The notes below the pieces were generated by a model. The model searched no databases, was not told the origin of the DNA, and saw only the letters and a program-made list of their open reading frames with translations. From Oscillatoriales cyanobacterium (GTDB taxonomy: Bacteria > Cyanobacteriota > Cyanobacteriia > Cyanobacteriales > Laspinemataceae): 33,600 nt of DNA. A program made the position numbers and the translations under genes. Below are positions 17,121-24,307 of the stretch, piece after piece. Position 1 is the first letter of the stretch. Each line of letters begins with the position of its first letter. The stretch covers positions 1 through 33,600 of the forward strand of contig JAABRM010000074.1 of NCBI GenBank assembly GCA_011390955.1. The letters are read 5' to 3'.

Positions 17121-19541
17121 GTGCTAGTTCCACTTGATTATTACCGCATTCTCGGTTTACCGATCCAAGCAACCGCTGAACAATTACAACAAGCCCATCG
17201 CGATCGCAGCCGACAATATCCGCGTCGCGAATATTCTGATATCGCCAATGATTTACGCAAACAACTGATTGACGAAGCTTATGCTGTTCTAAGCGATCCT
17301 GAAGAACGCCAAATTTACGATGCCAGCTTCCTGGCTAAAACATTAAAAAACGATTCCGGGACGCCACTAGACCCCAGACAATCGATCGATCGAGCGCAAA
17401 GCAGCAGTGCTGAATTCGATCCTCATACTCCGAGTATTGAAATCGAACCAGAACAACTCGTCGGTGCCCTGCTAATTCTCCAAGAATTAGGCGAATATGA
17501 ACTCGTCCTCAAATTAGCCCTACCTCATCTAGGGGCAAATAACATTAGCTTAAAACAAGGGAAATTTGGCGATCCGCAGCTAGTTGTCCCGGATATTGTG
17601 CTGACTTTAGCCTTAGCTTGCTTAGAACTGGGAAGGGAACAATGGCAACAAGGCCAATATCAAAAAGCCGCCACATCTTTGGAAACCGGGCAAGAATTAC
17701 TTTTGCGGGAAGAACTATTTCCCAACGTCCGGGGAGAAATTCAAGCAGACCTTTATAAATTGCGACCTTATCGCATCTTAGAATTATTAGCCCTACCCGA
17801 GTCAAAAGTAAAAGAACGTCGGCATGGCTTAGAACTCCTGCGGGATATGTTAGAAGAACGGCAAGGAATTGATGGTAATGGAGATGACCGTTCGGGTTTA
17901 AATGTCGATGACTTTCTCCGGTTTATCCAACAACTCCGCAGCCACTTAACCGCCGGAGAACAACAAGAATTATTTGAAGCCGAAGCCCGTCGCCCCTCGG
18001 CAGTCGCCACTTATTTAGCGGTCTATGCTTTAATTGCCCGTGGGTTTGCCAATAGACAACCGGCATTGATTCGCCGTGCCAGTTTAATGTTGACTCATTT
18101 AGCCCGTAGGCAAGATGTCCATTTGGAACAAGCAGTCTGTGCGTTATTACTGGGTCAGACCGAGCAAGCGTCTCATGCATTGGATCTGACCCAAGAACAT
18201 GATGTGCTGGAGTTTATTCGGGAAAACTCTAAAGATTCTCCCGATTTACTGCCCGGATTATGTTTGTATGGGGAACGCTGGCTGCAATCAGAAGTTTTTC
18301 CTTATTTTCGAGATTTAATCCCAGCTAAAGCCTCTTTAAAAGATTATTTTGCCGATCCTAATTGTCAAGCTTATTTAGAATCCTTGCCCGAGACTTCGGC
18401 GGATGAAGCAAATCAATGGATGGTTGTACCGCCGCCCAAATCCCCGATTACCGTGGGATTACCCCAACCGGCAACTTATCGGGAACCGGCTTTGACTATG
18501 CCATCCTTAAGCGAACGGATGGGCCAGGTGCAAAATACTTCAGGGCAAGCTACCTCAGCGCAGTCTCCGAGTAATGGCAGTATTGCGGGTGCAAATAGTC
18601 AGAGTTCTCCGAGTCCTGTAGCCTCTGGCAGTGTATCCCCTAGCCCATTGCCGAGCGCTATTCGCAATCCCAGTCCCTCATCCCCACCAATTTCGGGGAC
18701 TCCACCCAGCTTACCCGCTGACAAAAATAGTCGGCCAATTTCTAGACCCCTGGAAACCACTGGCAACCTGAGAAGCCCGGTTTCGGGAAGCCAGCCGGTT
18801 GCGCGGGACACCCATTCGGAAGACAAGTCTCGCGTCCCCGTAGCGGCTAGAGTAGGAAGATCCCCGGTGGGCGATCGCGCCGAGAAGCAGTTCGCCTCAC
18901 CTCGCAGCAAGCACAAGGGAGAAGCCCTAACGATTAAGGGGCTTAAAGTTGAACGGCTGATTTTAGTCGGCGCGATCGCTCTGGTGGCATTTTGGCTATT
19001 GTGGAGTTTGCTTAAAGCGATGTTTTTCCCTGACCCTACTCTCAAAGGGGAGCAACTCCAGATTAAGTTAAGTGATGTTAACTTCACCGAGACATCCGCA
19101 GTCATCCCGATTCCCGATCCGCAAAAATCTGCCGCCCCGTCAGCAAATACGGAGTTAAATCAGGAACAGGCGACTCAGGTGATTAAGCAATGGTTTACCC
19201 TGAAATCACAAGCCCTCGGTCCACAGCATCAATTTGAGCAACTCAATACGATTTTGCTCGATCCCGCTTTGTCTCGTTGGCGAGAAACGGCCCAGTTGGC
19301 CAAACAACAAAATTGGTACTGGGAATATCAGCAGCATCAGCTTAATGTTAGACAAATTGAAGTGAATAAAACCGATCCCAATCAAGCGGCGGTGGAAGTA
19401 GATGTGACTGAAGTGGGTAAATTATATGAAGGCGGTCAGTTTGTTAGAGATGGAAATGAACAGTTGCGGGTTCGGTATGAATTAGTTCGCGATAAAAATA
19501 ATGGTCAATGGCGACTGCGTAATTGGGAGATTTTGCAATAG
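17121..19541 (+). CDS. ftn2: Cell division protein Ftn2/ARC6 (ZipN)
   Basis: An 806-aa inner-membrane protein that anchors and stabilises FtsZ filaments at the division site. Residues 1-70 are a J-domain-like fold (LDYYRILGLPIQATAEQLQQ) without the HPD motif, as in ARC6. A long helical region follows (about 110-430), then a Ser/Pro-rich linker (about 440-600) that is the least conserved part. One membrane span lies at about 610-632 (LILVGAIALVAFWLLWSLL), and a C-terminal IMS/DUF4101 domain (about 665-806; ATQVIKQWFTLKSQALG, VRYELVRD) lies on the periplasmic side. The start is GTG with CAGGGGGA ahead. The strand and single-gene setting match other cyanobacteria. A hairpin at 19607 probably ends the transcript. 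Confidence 0.95.
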   Translation: MLVPLDYYRILGLPIQATAEQLQQAHRDRSRQYPRREYSDIANDLRKQLIDEAYAVLSDPEERQIYDASFLAKTLKNDSGTPLDPRQSIDRAQSSSAEFDPHTPSIEIEPEQLVGALLILQELGEYELVLKLALPHLGANNISLKQGKFGDPQLVVPDIVLTLALACLELGREQWQQGQYQKAATSLETGQELLLREELFPNVRGEIQADLYKLRPYRILELLALPESKVKERRHGLELLRDMLEERQGIDGNGDDRSGLNVDDFLRFIQQLRSHLTAGEQQELFEAEARRPSAVATYLAVYALIARGFANRQPALIRRASLMLTHLARRQDVHLEQAVCALLLGQTEQASHALDLTQEHDVLEFIRENSKDSPDLLPGLCLYGERWLQSEVFPYFRDLIPAKASLKDYFADPNCQAYLESLPETSADEANQWMVVPPPKSPITVGLPQPATYREPALTMPSLSERMGQVQNTSGQATSAQSPSNGSIAGANSQSSPSPVASGSVSPSPLPSAIRNPSPSSPPISGTPPSLPADKNSRPISRPLETTGNLRSPVSGSQPVARDTHSEDKSRVPVAARVGRSPVGDRAEKQFASPRSKHKGEALTIKGLKVERLILVGAIALVAFWLLWSLLKAMFFPDPTLKGEQLQIKLSDVNFTETSAVIPIPDPQKSAAPSANTELNQEQATQVIKQWFTLKSQALGPQHQFEQLNTILLDPALSRWRETAQLAKQQNWYWEYQQHQLNVRQIEVNKTDPNQAAVEVDVTEVGKLYEGGQFVRDGNEQLRVRYELVRDKNNGQWRLRNWEILQ

Positions 19542-19606
19542 ATTGCCCTAGATTGCCATAGATATGGTTTGCCCGTTGATTGGTGTGGCGTACATTTCAT
19601 TTTTCC

Positions 19607-19653
19607 AGTCGATAGTGAATATCTATTTCAGATTCAGATATTTACTATCGACT
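19607..19653 (+). terminator. Large hairpin after ftn2
   Basis: AGTCGATAGTGAATATCT and AGATATTTACTATCGACT form 18-bp arms (one G-U) around an 11-nt loop, followed by TTGATTT. The T-run is weak, so termination is likely but not certain. Confidence 0.55.
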
Positions 19654-20070
19654 TTGATTTGATGGAAGGTCATGGCTGAATCCGATCCCGACCGGCAAAA
19701 GTCACCGATAGAGGCGATCGCGCCTTTAAAGCTTTATGTTTTGCCGCCCGTTCGGAGGCGGTCTTGACCGGGCAGAACCCTGAATTGTCTGTGTTTTAGA
19801 ATACTGCGATCGCCTTTGTCAAGAAATAATCACATTTAACGGACGATTAGCCCATCTTGCTGGGGTAAATGTCAAGAAATTTTAACAAAATGATCCCCGA
19901 TTTCCCTATTAATCCGTAAATCTACTTGGAATGAACTTATTTACCCCTTGATAGAAAAGAAAATTTTCGGCAATATGTATTTAGTCAGCCGATCCCGACG
20001 ATCCCAAAGAAAGAGTGTATTAAATGTAACAAAATGTGAATCGATCTAATTTCCCATAAGTTTTATAAAT
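19654..20070. other. Gene-free spacer with GC-rich hairpin
   Basis: No gene seen. CGGCAAAA near 19702 can pair with TTTTGCCG at 19739, next to a GCCGCC-CGTTCGGA-GGCGGT hairpin (19743-19762). The rest is AT-rich and includes runs that could hold the promoter of the structured leader that follows. Confidence 0.5.
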
Positions 20071-20206
20071 GGAGGTGATAAGAATGCAGATAGTTAGATA
20101 AAGAATCGATCGGGTTAAGTGATTAAATGCTGAAAAAATCAGAAACAGCGATAGCTGTCGGTCTACAGATTTTTTCCAGTTAAGCAAATAATTGCTATCT
20201 GCATTC
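20071..20206 (+). ncRNA. Structured RNA candidate with five-codon leader ORF
   Basis: GGAGGTGAT (20071-20079), a full-length match to the 16S anti-Shine-Dalgarno sequence, precedes ATG CAG ATA GTT AGA TAA (20084-20101), encoding MQIVR. The ATG lies in a 12-bp stem: GAATGCAGATAG (20082-20093) pairs exactly with CTATCTGCATTC (20195-20206). Inside are CTGAAAAAATC paired with GATTTTTTCCAG and a small ACAGC-GATA-GCTGT hairpin. The nested pairing is far above what AT-rich spacer normally gives. It could be the start of the DUF4912 mRNA leader or an independent small RNA. Transcription is not shown by sequence alone. Confidence 0.5.
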
Positions 20207-20252
20207 CCAAGCACTTCCGGTGATAGGAAAACAGGCGTTCATGCGATCGCTC

Positions 20253-20454
20253 TTTAGCCATCAATCGACGAATAATTAGGAAAATATCGTCAATATTTAT
20301 GCCGATCCTACCGCAGGATTGTTGATGGCTAAAACCCACAGGAAATATGCGGGATCGGCGTTATATACAGGTAGGGTTGACGGGTTGCCCCGTGCCGGAG
20401 CACCGCGAGAGCGAAGACAGCAATGCGATCGGATTAACTGACAACATTGCTGTC
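20253..20454 (+). promoter_or_regulatory. Interleaved-stem leader upstream of the DUF4912 gene
   Basis: TTTAGCCATCAA (20253-20264) pairs exactly with TTGATGGCTAAA (20322-20333), while GCCGATCC (20301-20308) pairs with GGATCGGC (20352-20359). The two stems interleave, so they form a pseudoknot or compete. A third stem GACAGCAATG / CATTGCTGTC (20416-20425 with 20445-20454) lies 50 bp before the start codon. This is the kind of layout expected of a cis-regulatory RNA; no known riboswitch class is recognised. Confidence 0.5.
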
Positions 20455-20503
20455 ACCAGAAGCCGCAACCAACCTACCTTTAAAGTTATCGGAGGCCAGA
20501 TTA

Positions 20504-21748
20504 ATGGCAAAAGAACGCCCACCGCTCGAAGAGATGACATTGCGGCAACTGCGTAAAGTTGCTAGTGAATATGGCATCTCTCGCTACAGCAGAATGCGTA
20601 AAGCGCAACTGCTATCCGTAATTCAAGAAAAGCAAAAGACAAAAATTTCTCTCAGTCCATTCACGCAATTGGAGGCGCAAGAAGAAGTGGAAGCAGCAAA
20701 ATTTGAATTAGGTCAAGACGATCGCACTGGTGGCACTCTTGCCTCTGTGGATGAAGAACTCAAGGATCTACCCGCAGGCTATGGTGAAAGCCGGATTGTG
20801 TTGATGCCTCGCGATCCCCAATGGGCTTATGCTTACTGGGATATCACCAAAGAGCATAAAGAAGAACTGCGCCGCCAAGGGGGTCAACAACTGGCTCTCC
20901 GGATCTACGATGTCACCGATGTCAGCATCGAGTACGAAAGCCCTCACAGTATCCAGGAATATCCCTGTGATGAAATGGCTCGCGAATGGTATATGCCCAT
21001 TCCGGTCAGCGATCGCGACTATGTGATGGACATCGGCTATCGTTGCGCCGATGGCCGCTGGCTAGTTCTGGCTCGTTCTGCCCCGGTTCATATTCCCCCG
21101 GTCTATCCCTCCGACTGGATTGAAGACCACTTCATCACCGTAGACTGGGAACAAGACCTGCGTAGCCAGACCCTCTTTACCCTGGTTCCCCCCAGCAAGA
21201 AGGTCTACGCCGAGAACCCCATCTACGACCAAGTATTCGACATGGCTCAAGGGGTCGAAGCGCAGCGGGTTGCCGGTTCTCTGTTTGGCTCCATGCAGCA
21301 CGTCCCTGGCTCTCACGTCCCCGGTTCTATCCCCTCCATCGAAACCCTCAGTTCCTACGTCTTCCCCTCTGGAGTGGGAATGTGGGCAGTTCCCACCATG
21401 TCTGGTCTCACCATGTCTGGAGTCGGAATGTCTGGTGTAGGCTTCTCCGCTTCCCAGCCGCCGATCCGTCCGCGCAAGTTCTGGCTGATTGCTGATGCCG
21501 AACTGATTGTTTATGGTGCCACCGAACCCGATGCCACCGTCACTATCGGCGGTCGTCCCATCAAGCTGAACTCTGACGGTACTTTCCGCTTCCAGATGTC
21601 CTTCCAAGATGGCTTGATTGACTACCCAATCATGGCAGTGGCAGCCGACGGCGAGCAAAACCGCTCGATCCACATGAAGTTCACCCGTGAAACTCCTTCA
21701 CGTCATACCAACACCAAAGAAGAAGCCGTCGAAGAATGGCTCGCTTAA
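20504..21748 (+). CDS. DUF4912 protein with Rho N-terminal-like (SAP/LEM-like) domain
   Basis: A 414-aa cytoplasmic protein. The N-terminus (EEMTLRQLRKVASEYGISRY) matches the Rho-N helix-extended-loop-helix fold, which binds nucleic acid in other proteins. The DUF4912 domain follows (ESRIVLMPRDPQWAYAYWDI, then LRIYDVTDV and RSAPVHIPP). A Met/Gly/Ser-rich repeat (TMSGLTMSGVGMSGVGFSA) leads to a C-terminal beta domain (VTIGGRPIKLNSDGTFRFQM). The start at 20504 is chosen for ATCGGAGG ahead of ATGGCAAAAGAA; the open frame extends upstream but through structured leader. The function is unknown in cyanobacteria. A strong terminator ends the gene. Confidence 0.88.
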   Translation: MAKERPPLEEMTLRQLRKVASEYGISRYSRMRKAQLLSVIQEKQKTKISLSPFTQLEAQEEVEAAKFELGQDDRTGGTLASVDEELKDLPAGYGESRIVLMPRDPQWAYAYWDITKEHKEELRRQGGQQLALRIYDVTDVSIEYESPHSIQEYPCDEMAREWYMPIPVSDRDYVMDIGYRCADGRWLVLARSAPVHIPPVYPSDWIEDHFITVDWEQDLRSQTLFTLVPPSKKVYAENPIYDQVFDMAQGVEAQRVAGSLFGSMQHVPGSHVPGSIPSIETLSSYVFPSGVGMWAVPTMSGLTMSGVGMSGVGFSASQPPIRPRKFWLIADAELIVYGATEPDATVTIGGRPIKLNSDGTFRFQMSFQDGLIDYPIMAVAADGEQNRSIHMKFTRETPSRHTNTKEEAVEEWLA

Positions 21749-21790
21749 AAAAATCCCCGTGTTGAGTTCCTCGTGAACTCAGAACGACTG

Positions 21791-21816
21791 CCCCCGGTTA
21801 TATCGGGGGTTTTTTA
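21791..21816 (+). terminator. Rho-independent terminator of the DUF4912 gene
   Basis: CCCCCGGTTATATCGGGGG followed by TTTTTT. It is a compact, GC-rich stem with a short loop and a clean T-run, 42 bp after the stop codon. Confidence 0.9.
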
Positions 21817-21818
21817 TT

Positions 21819-21882
21819 TGTTGGTTGTTGGTTGTTGGTTGGTTGTTGTTGGTTGGTTGTTGTTGGTTGGTTGTTGTTGGTT
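21819..21882. repeat. Heptamer STRR repeats (TTGGTTG)
   Basis: A run of TTGGTTG with occasional TTGTTGG phase changes directly after the DUF4912 terminator. Frames read through it are repeat-derived. Confidence 0.9.
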
Positions 21883-21959
21883 AAATGCTCCTCTGCTGAC
21901 GGCGGGCTCGATGGCGGCTCCCCCGCTCCTGCTGTAGTGCGATCGCTTTCCCAAGACTC

Positions 21960-22112
21960 AGAAACCGGGTTTCTTTTATGCTTAAAACAGATAACTTTTG
22001 ATACCCACAACAGAAACCCGGTTTCTAGGCGATCTGCCAGGACCCAGAAACCGGGTTTCTTTTATGCTTAAAACAGATAACTTTAATCTTCACCACAAGA
22101 AACCCGGTTTCT
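21960..22112. mobile_element. Two tandem 67-bp inverted-repeat elements
   Basis: Copies at 21960-22026 and 22046-22112 are each 67 bp, starting AGAAACCGGGTTTCT and ending in its exact reverse complement AGAAACCCGGTTTCT. The left two-thirds (TTTATGCTTAAAACAGATAA) is identical; the right third differs. A related 67-bp copy lies at 28192-28258. There is no coding capacity; it is best read as a small non-autonomous palindromic element. Confidence 0.75.
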
Positions 22113-22184
22113 CGTTTTTTAGTTTCTAAGTATTTCTGGGCAAGAGGAAGCCCCCACCGGGGCTCCCCCTTGTGAGTTTGGCCG

Positions 22185-22271
22185 GGGAGTTAGGGATTTT
22201 ACCTGGCCCGGAGAGCGTAGGGGCGATTCGCTCTTACTTTCTTTGCCACTCCGGGCCGGGTACTCCCAGGT
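22185..22271 (+). ncRNA. Multi-stem structured RNA candidate
   Basis: Nested pairs: ACCTGG (22201-22206) with CCAGGT (22266-22271), GGCCCGGAG (22205-22213) with CTCCGGGCC (22249-22257), and AGAGCG (22212-22217) with CGCTCT (22229-22234). An alternative pairing joins GGCCGGGGAGT (22180-22190) with ACTCCGGGCC (22248-22257). The neighbouring GAAGCCCC-CACC-GGGGCTCC hairpin (22148-22166) is terminator-like. No protein-coding frame fits. The loop contains the GTAGGGGCGATTCGC repeat motif, so part may be repeat-derived. Confidence 0.4.
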
Positions 22272-22384
22272 ATCGTTTGGGCTTGTTGGATGTGTTTCCG
22301 ACCCCTGAACCTGAATTATTTTGATACTTATATCTTATCCATTTATTAACAGATTGTCAAGCCTTTTTAGAGATAATTTTAGTG

Positions 22385-22491
22385 GTAGGGTGGGCAAATT
22401 TTTGCCCACCCTACGCATAGCTTTGTGGTTTATTTTCACCACAAAAACACAAAGGACACAAAGAGATTTTTTCTCGGTGAATCTCTTTGTG
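22385..22491. repeat. Two interspersed hairpin repeats
   Basis: GTAGGGTGGGCAAA-TT-TTTGCCCACCCTAC (22385-22414) is a perfect 14-bp hairpin; half of it recurs at 23034-23048. A second hairpin, CACAAAGAGATT with AATCTCTTTGTG (22457-22491), follows. Both are of the type dispersed in cyanobacterial spacers. From 22492 to 22713 nothing further is recognised. Confidence 0.75.
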
Positions 22492-22713
22492 GAATAGATA
22501 ACCGAAACAAATCAAGCTGGCGATCGCTTTTTTAGATATGCTGAGGAAAATCCTGACACCGGGGGACCGATCGCCGTTTTTGGCGGTGGGGTGTTGTGGG
22601 TGCTGTGGGGACAGCGGTTGCCCTTGCCGAGTTTTAATCAGAAGTGATAAAATCTAAACCAGTGACTTTTTAGATCGGTGATGCTTTAGACATATTCAAT
22701 AAGGAAGACAAAT

Positions 22714-23022
22714 ATGTTTGATTGGCGAAAGTTGATTTTACTGAATTTAATTGTGCTAAATATTGCGTTGGTAATTTTAGGGTTTAGCAGTTTATTGTCT
22801 GCGAAACCGACTTTAGCGACTCTGCCCGGACAGGAACAATTTATTGCCCAAAACTCACGGGTTCAAAAATGGGACTATTGGCGAATTAGACTAAGAACTA
22901 CATCTATGGAAGAGGATTGGAAAACGGTACTCGAAACCGGCAAAAATGGCTGGGAAATGATTAACTGTGATGTAGAAAGTAGCGATAACTCTATTTTGTG
23001 TTTTTTTAAGCGCCCGATTTAA
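22714..23022 (+). CDS. Small membrane-anchored or exported protein, DUF4177-like domain
   Basis: A 102-aa protein. Residues 8-28 are a hydrophobic N-terminal segment (LILLNLIVLNIALVILGF), an uncleaved anchor or signal peptide. The rest has the pattern of DUF4177: an opening W-x-Y (KWDYWRIRL), a helix, then GKNGWEMINC and a final FKRPI. In DUF4177 proteins the corresponding ends are GWElv and f-KRP. The function is unknown. AAGGAAG precedes the ATG. The flanks are repeats, and no operon partner is seen. Confidence 0.65.
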   Translation: MFDWRKLILLNLIVLNIALVILGFSSLLSAKPTLATLPGQEQFIAQNSRVQKWDYWRIRLRTTSMEEDWKTVLETGKNGWEMINCDVESSDNSILCFFKRPI

Positions 23023-23033
23023 GTATTATGTGG

Positions 23034-23143
23034 TAGGGTGGGCAAAGGTTCACACTAATGAGAGAGGAAAGAGAAGATAGTGAATAGTGAATAGTGAATA
23101 GGGATATTTCATTTGTACGGGCGAATGCGCTCGTCGCCCCTAC
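23034..23143. repeat. Repeat cluster: half-hairpin, AGTGAAT heptamers, GTACGGGCG hairpin
   Basis: GGTAGGGTGGGCAAA (partial copy of the 22385 hairpin), then three AGTGAAT heptamers (23079-23101), then GTACGGGCGAATGCG...CGCCCCTAC (23115-23143). 23144-23313 holds no recognisable feature. Confidence 0.7.
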
Positions 23144-23313
23144 GAATGCATCACTTTTCACTTGCTAAGGGCTGTGGGATGAATTTTTGTAATTTTGTAA
23201 ATGGGATAAAAACAATTTAGGCAGTAGACTCGCCCAAAATTGGGTTTTGCTACTGCCCTTCGATGTATAATTATGAACTAATTATGCATTCACCCGATCG
23301 AAACCAGTCAAAA

Positions 23314-23508
23314 TTAGTCTTGGGCAGCGCCCATTTTTTGCATGGTTTCATCATCGTTATTGTCTTCATTATTGTTAGACTTGCCATAAGACTGGTTATA
23401 GCCACCATATCTTCTGCCTCGGCGACCTGTGGTGCGCTTCCGAAACTTGCGGGCGTATGCTTTGTTGCGTTCTGCTTTTTCTTTTTTTAGATTACGACGT
23501 TTAGCCAC
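23314..23508 (-). CDS. Small basic conserved protein, 64 aa
   Basis: A 64-aa protein with a strongly basic N-terminal half (MAKRRNLKKEKAERNKAYAR, then KFRKRTTGRRGRR) and an Asn/Asp-rich acidic tail (NNNEDNNDDET). The basic part resembles a short protein seen in other cyanobacteria and could bind nucleic acid or ribosomes; this is from memory of pattern only. The start is GTG with GAGG five bases ahead. Lies 7 bp after the next gene upstream on the same strand. The codon pattern is repeat-free, unlike its neighbours. Confidence 0.65.
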   Translation of the reverse strand: MAKRRNLKKEKAERNKAYARKFRKRTTGRRGRRYGGYNQSYGKSNNNEDNNDDETMQKMGAAQD

Positions 23509-23515
23509 AATGACC

Positions 23516-24019
23516 TCATTGATACGACAAAAATAAAGCTTTGGGGATACGATTTTTAGGTCGATGAGCAGTTCCCAAAGACTTTACTCCTTTGATTTGA
23601 TAGCAGATCGGAAAATACTTCCAATCATTAGTAGGGGCGGTTCGCAAACCGCCCCTACAGGTTGTCTTGCGATCGCGTTCTTCCCACTCTTTGATGGATC
23701 TGGCGGATCGATTCGGGTTCAAAGCGATTTGCTGATTAAAAAATTGCGGGCGATTTGCGGAACGCGATAGCTTCGCTTCACGGCTGTCACCTTGAACTTT
23801 CGCGCTGAAAAAAGCATCGGTCTCGATCTTTAACGGTGATTTCAAGGGTTTGAAGACTTGTTTACCCGTTTCACGCTTTTTTAATGCAAACCATTGACCA
23901 GGAAAAATCATCAATTTTAGGCTGCTGCCGCGATCGATCCGATCCTGAAGATCACTATTTTTGAGTGCTGGGGGAGATTGTTCACGGTTTACGCAAATTT
24001 TAGCAGTAAATGCGCTCAT
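23516..24019 (-). CDS. Hypothetical protein whose C-terminal half is repeat-derived
   Basis: An open frame of 167 aa. The first ~80 residues (MSAFTAKICVNREQSPPALK onward, then LKLMIFPGQWFALKKRETGK) look like a protein with ordinary composition. Beyond that the sequence is built from dispersed repeats: REAKLSRSA comes from a GCGATAGCTTCGCTTC-type repeat and CRGGLRTAPTND comes from the GTAGGGGCGG hairpin at 23631. I suspect an ancestral ~85-aa gene extended or overwritten by repeat insertion. No family is recognised; it ends 7 bp before the 64-aa gene. Confidence 0.4.
   Translation of the reverse strand: MSAFTAKICVNREQSPPALKNSDLQDRIDRGSSLKLMIFPGQWFALKKRETGKQVFKPLKSPLKIETDAFFSAKVQGDSREAKLSRSANRPQFFNQQIALNPNRSARSIKEWEERDRKTTCRGGLRTAPTNDWKYFPICYQIKGVKSLGTAHRPKNRIPKALFLSYQ
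23631..23658. repeat. GTAGGGGCGGTT hairpin repeat
   Basis: GTAGGGGCGGTT-CGCA-AACCGCCCCTAC, a perfect 12-bp inverted repeat, inside the open frame of the hypothetical gene above. Confidence 0.85.
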
Positions 24020-24307
24020 TCACTACTGTGAGTTTTTTTCTGACTGAGACAACGGTTTTTTTGATGCCAGCGATCGCCAGCGATCGCCCACTGAGCATAA
24101 CATTCCCCTAAGAAACCATTAAGGATTAGTCAAGAAATCTTGATAAAATTATTTGTTGTTAGTTATTTGTTGTTAGTTATTTGTTGTTAGTTATTTGTTG
24201 TTGGTTGTTTGTTGTTGGTTATTTGTTGTTGGTTATTTGTTGTTGGTTATTTGTTGTCTTCCTGCCCCGCTCCCGTCGGTTCCCTTGCCCGAGAGAAATA
24301 AAAAATT
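24020..24307. repeat. Spacer with ATTTGTTGTTAG/ATTTGTTGTTGG repeats
   Basis: 14-bp units TTATTTGTTGTTAG and TTATTTGTTGTTGG run from about 24150 to 24254, a double-heptamer variant of the STRR type. Frames across it encode only repetitive residues. The remaining sequence shows no gene. Confidence 0.85.

Noticed and set aside
18599-19105. 168-aa open frame on the minus strand
   Set aside because: It is antisense to the Ser/Pro-rich linker of ftn2; low-complexity coding DNA easily gives such frames.
20020-20214. 64-aa open frame on the minus strand
   Set aside because: It is antisense to the structured leader, has no ribosome site, and is explained by the AT-rich inverted repeats.
20347-20503. 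Longer N-terminus for the DUF4912 protein or a separate 69-aa gene
   Set aside because: The ATG at 20504 has a clear ribosome site and starts the recognised domain; the upstream part lies in structured leader.
21062-21673. 203-aa open frame on the minus strand
   Set aside because: It lies wholly antisense to the DUF4912 gene and shows no family pattern.
22140-22300. A HEARO/OMEGA-type RNA or a tRNA-like gene
   Set aside because: No associated nuclease ORF is adjacent and no cloverleaf can be drawn; only a generic structured-RNA call is supported.
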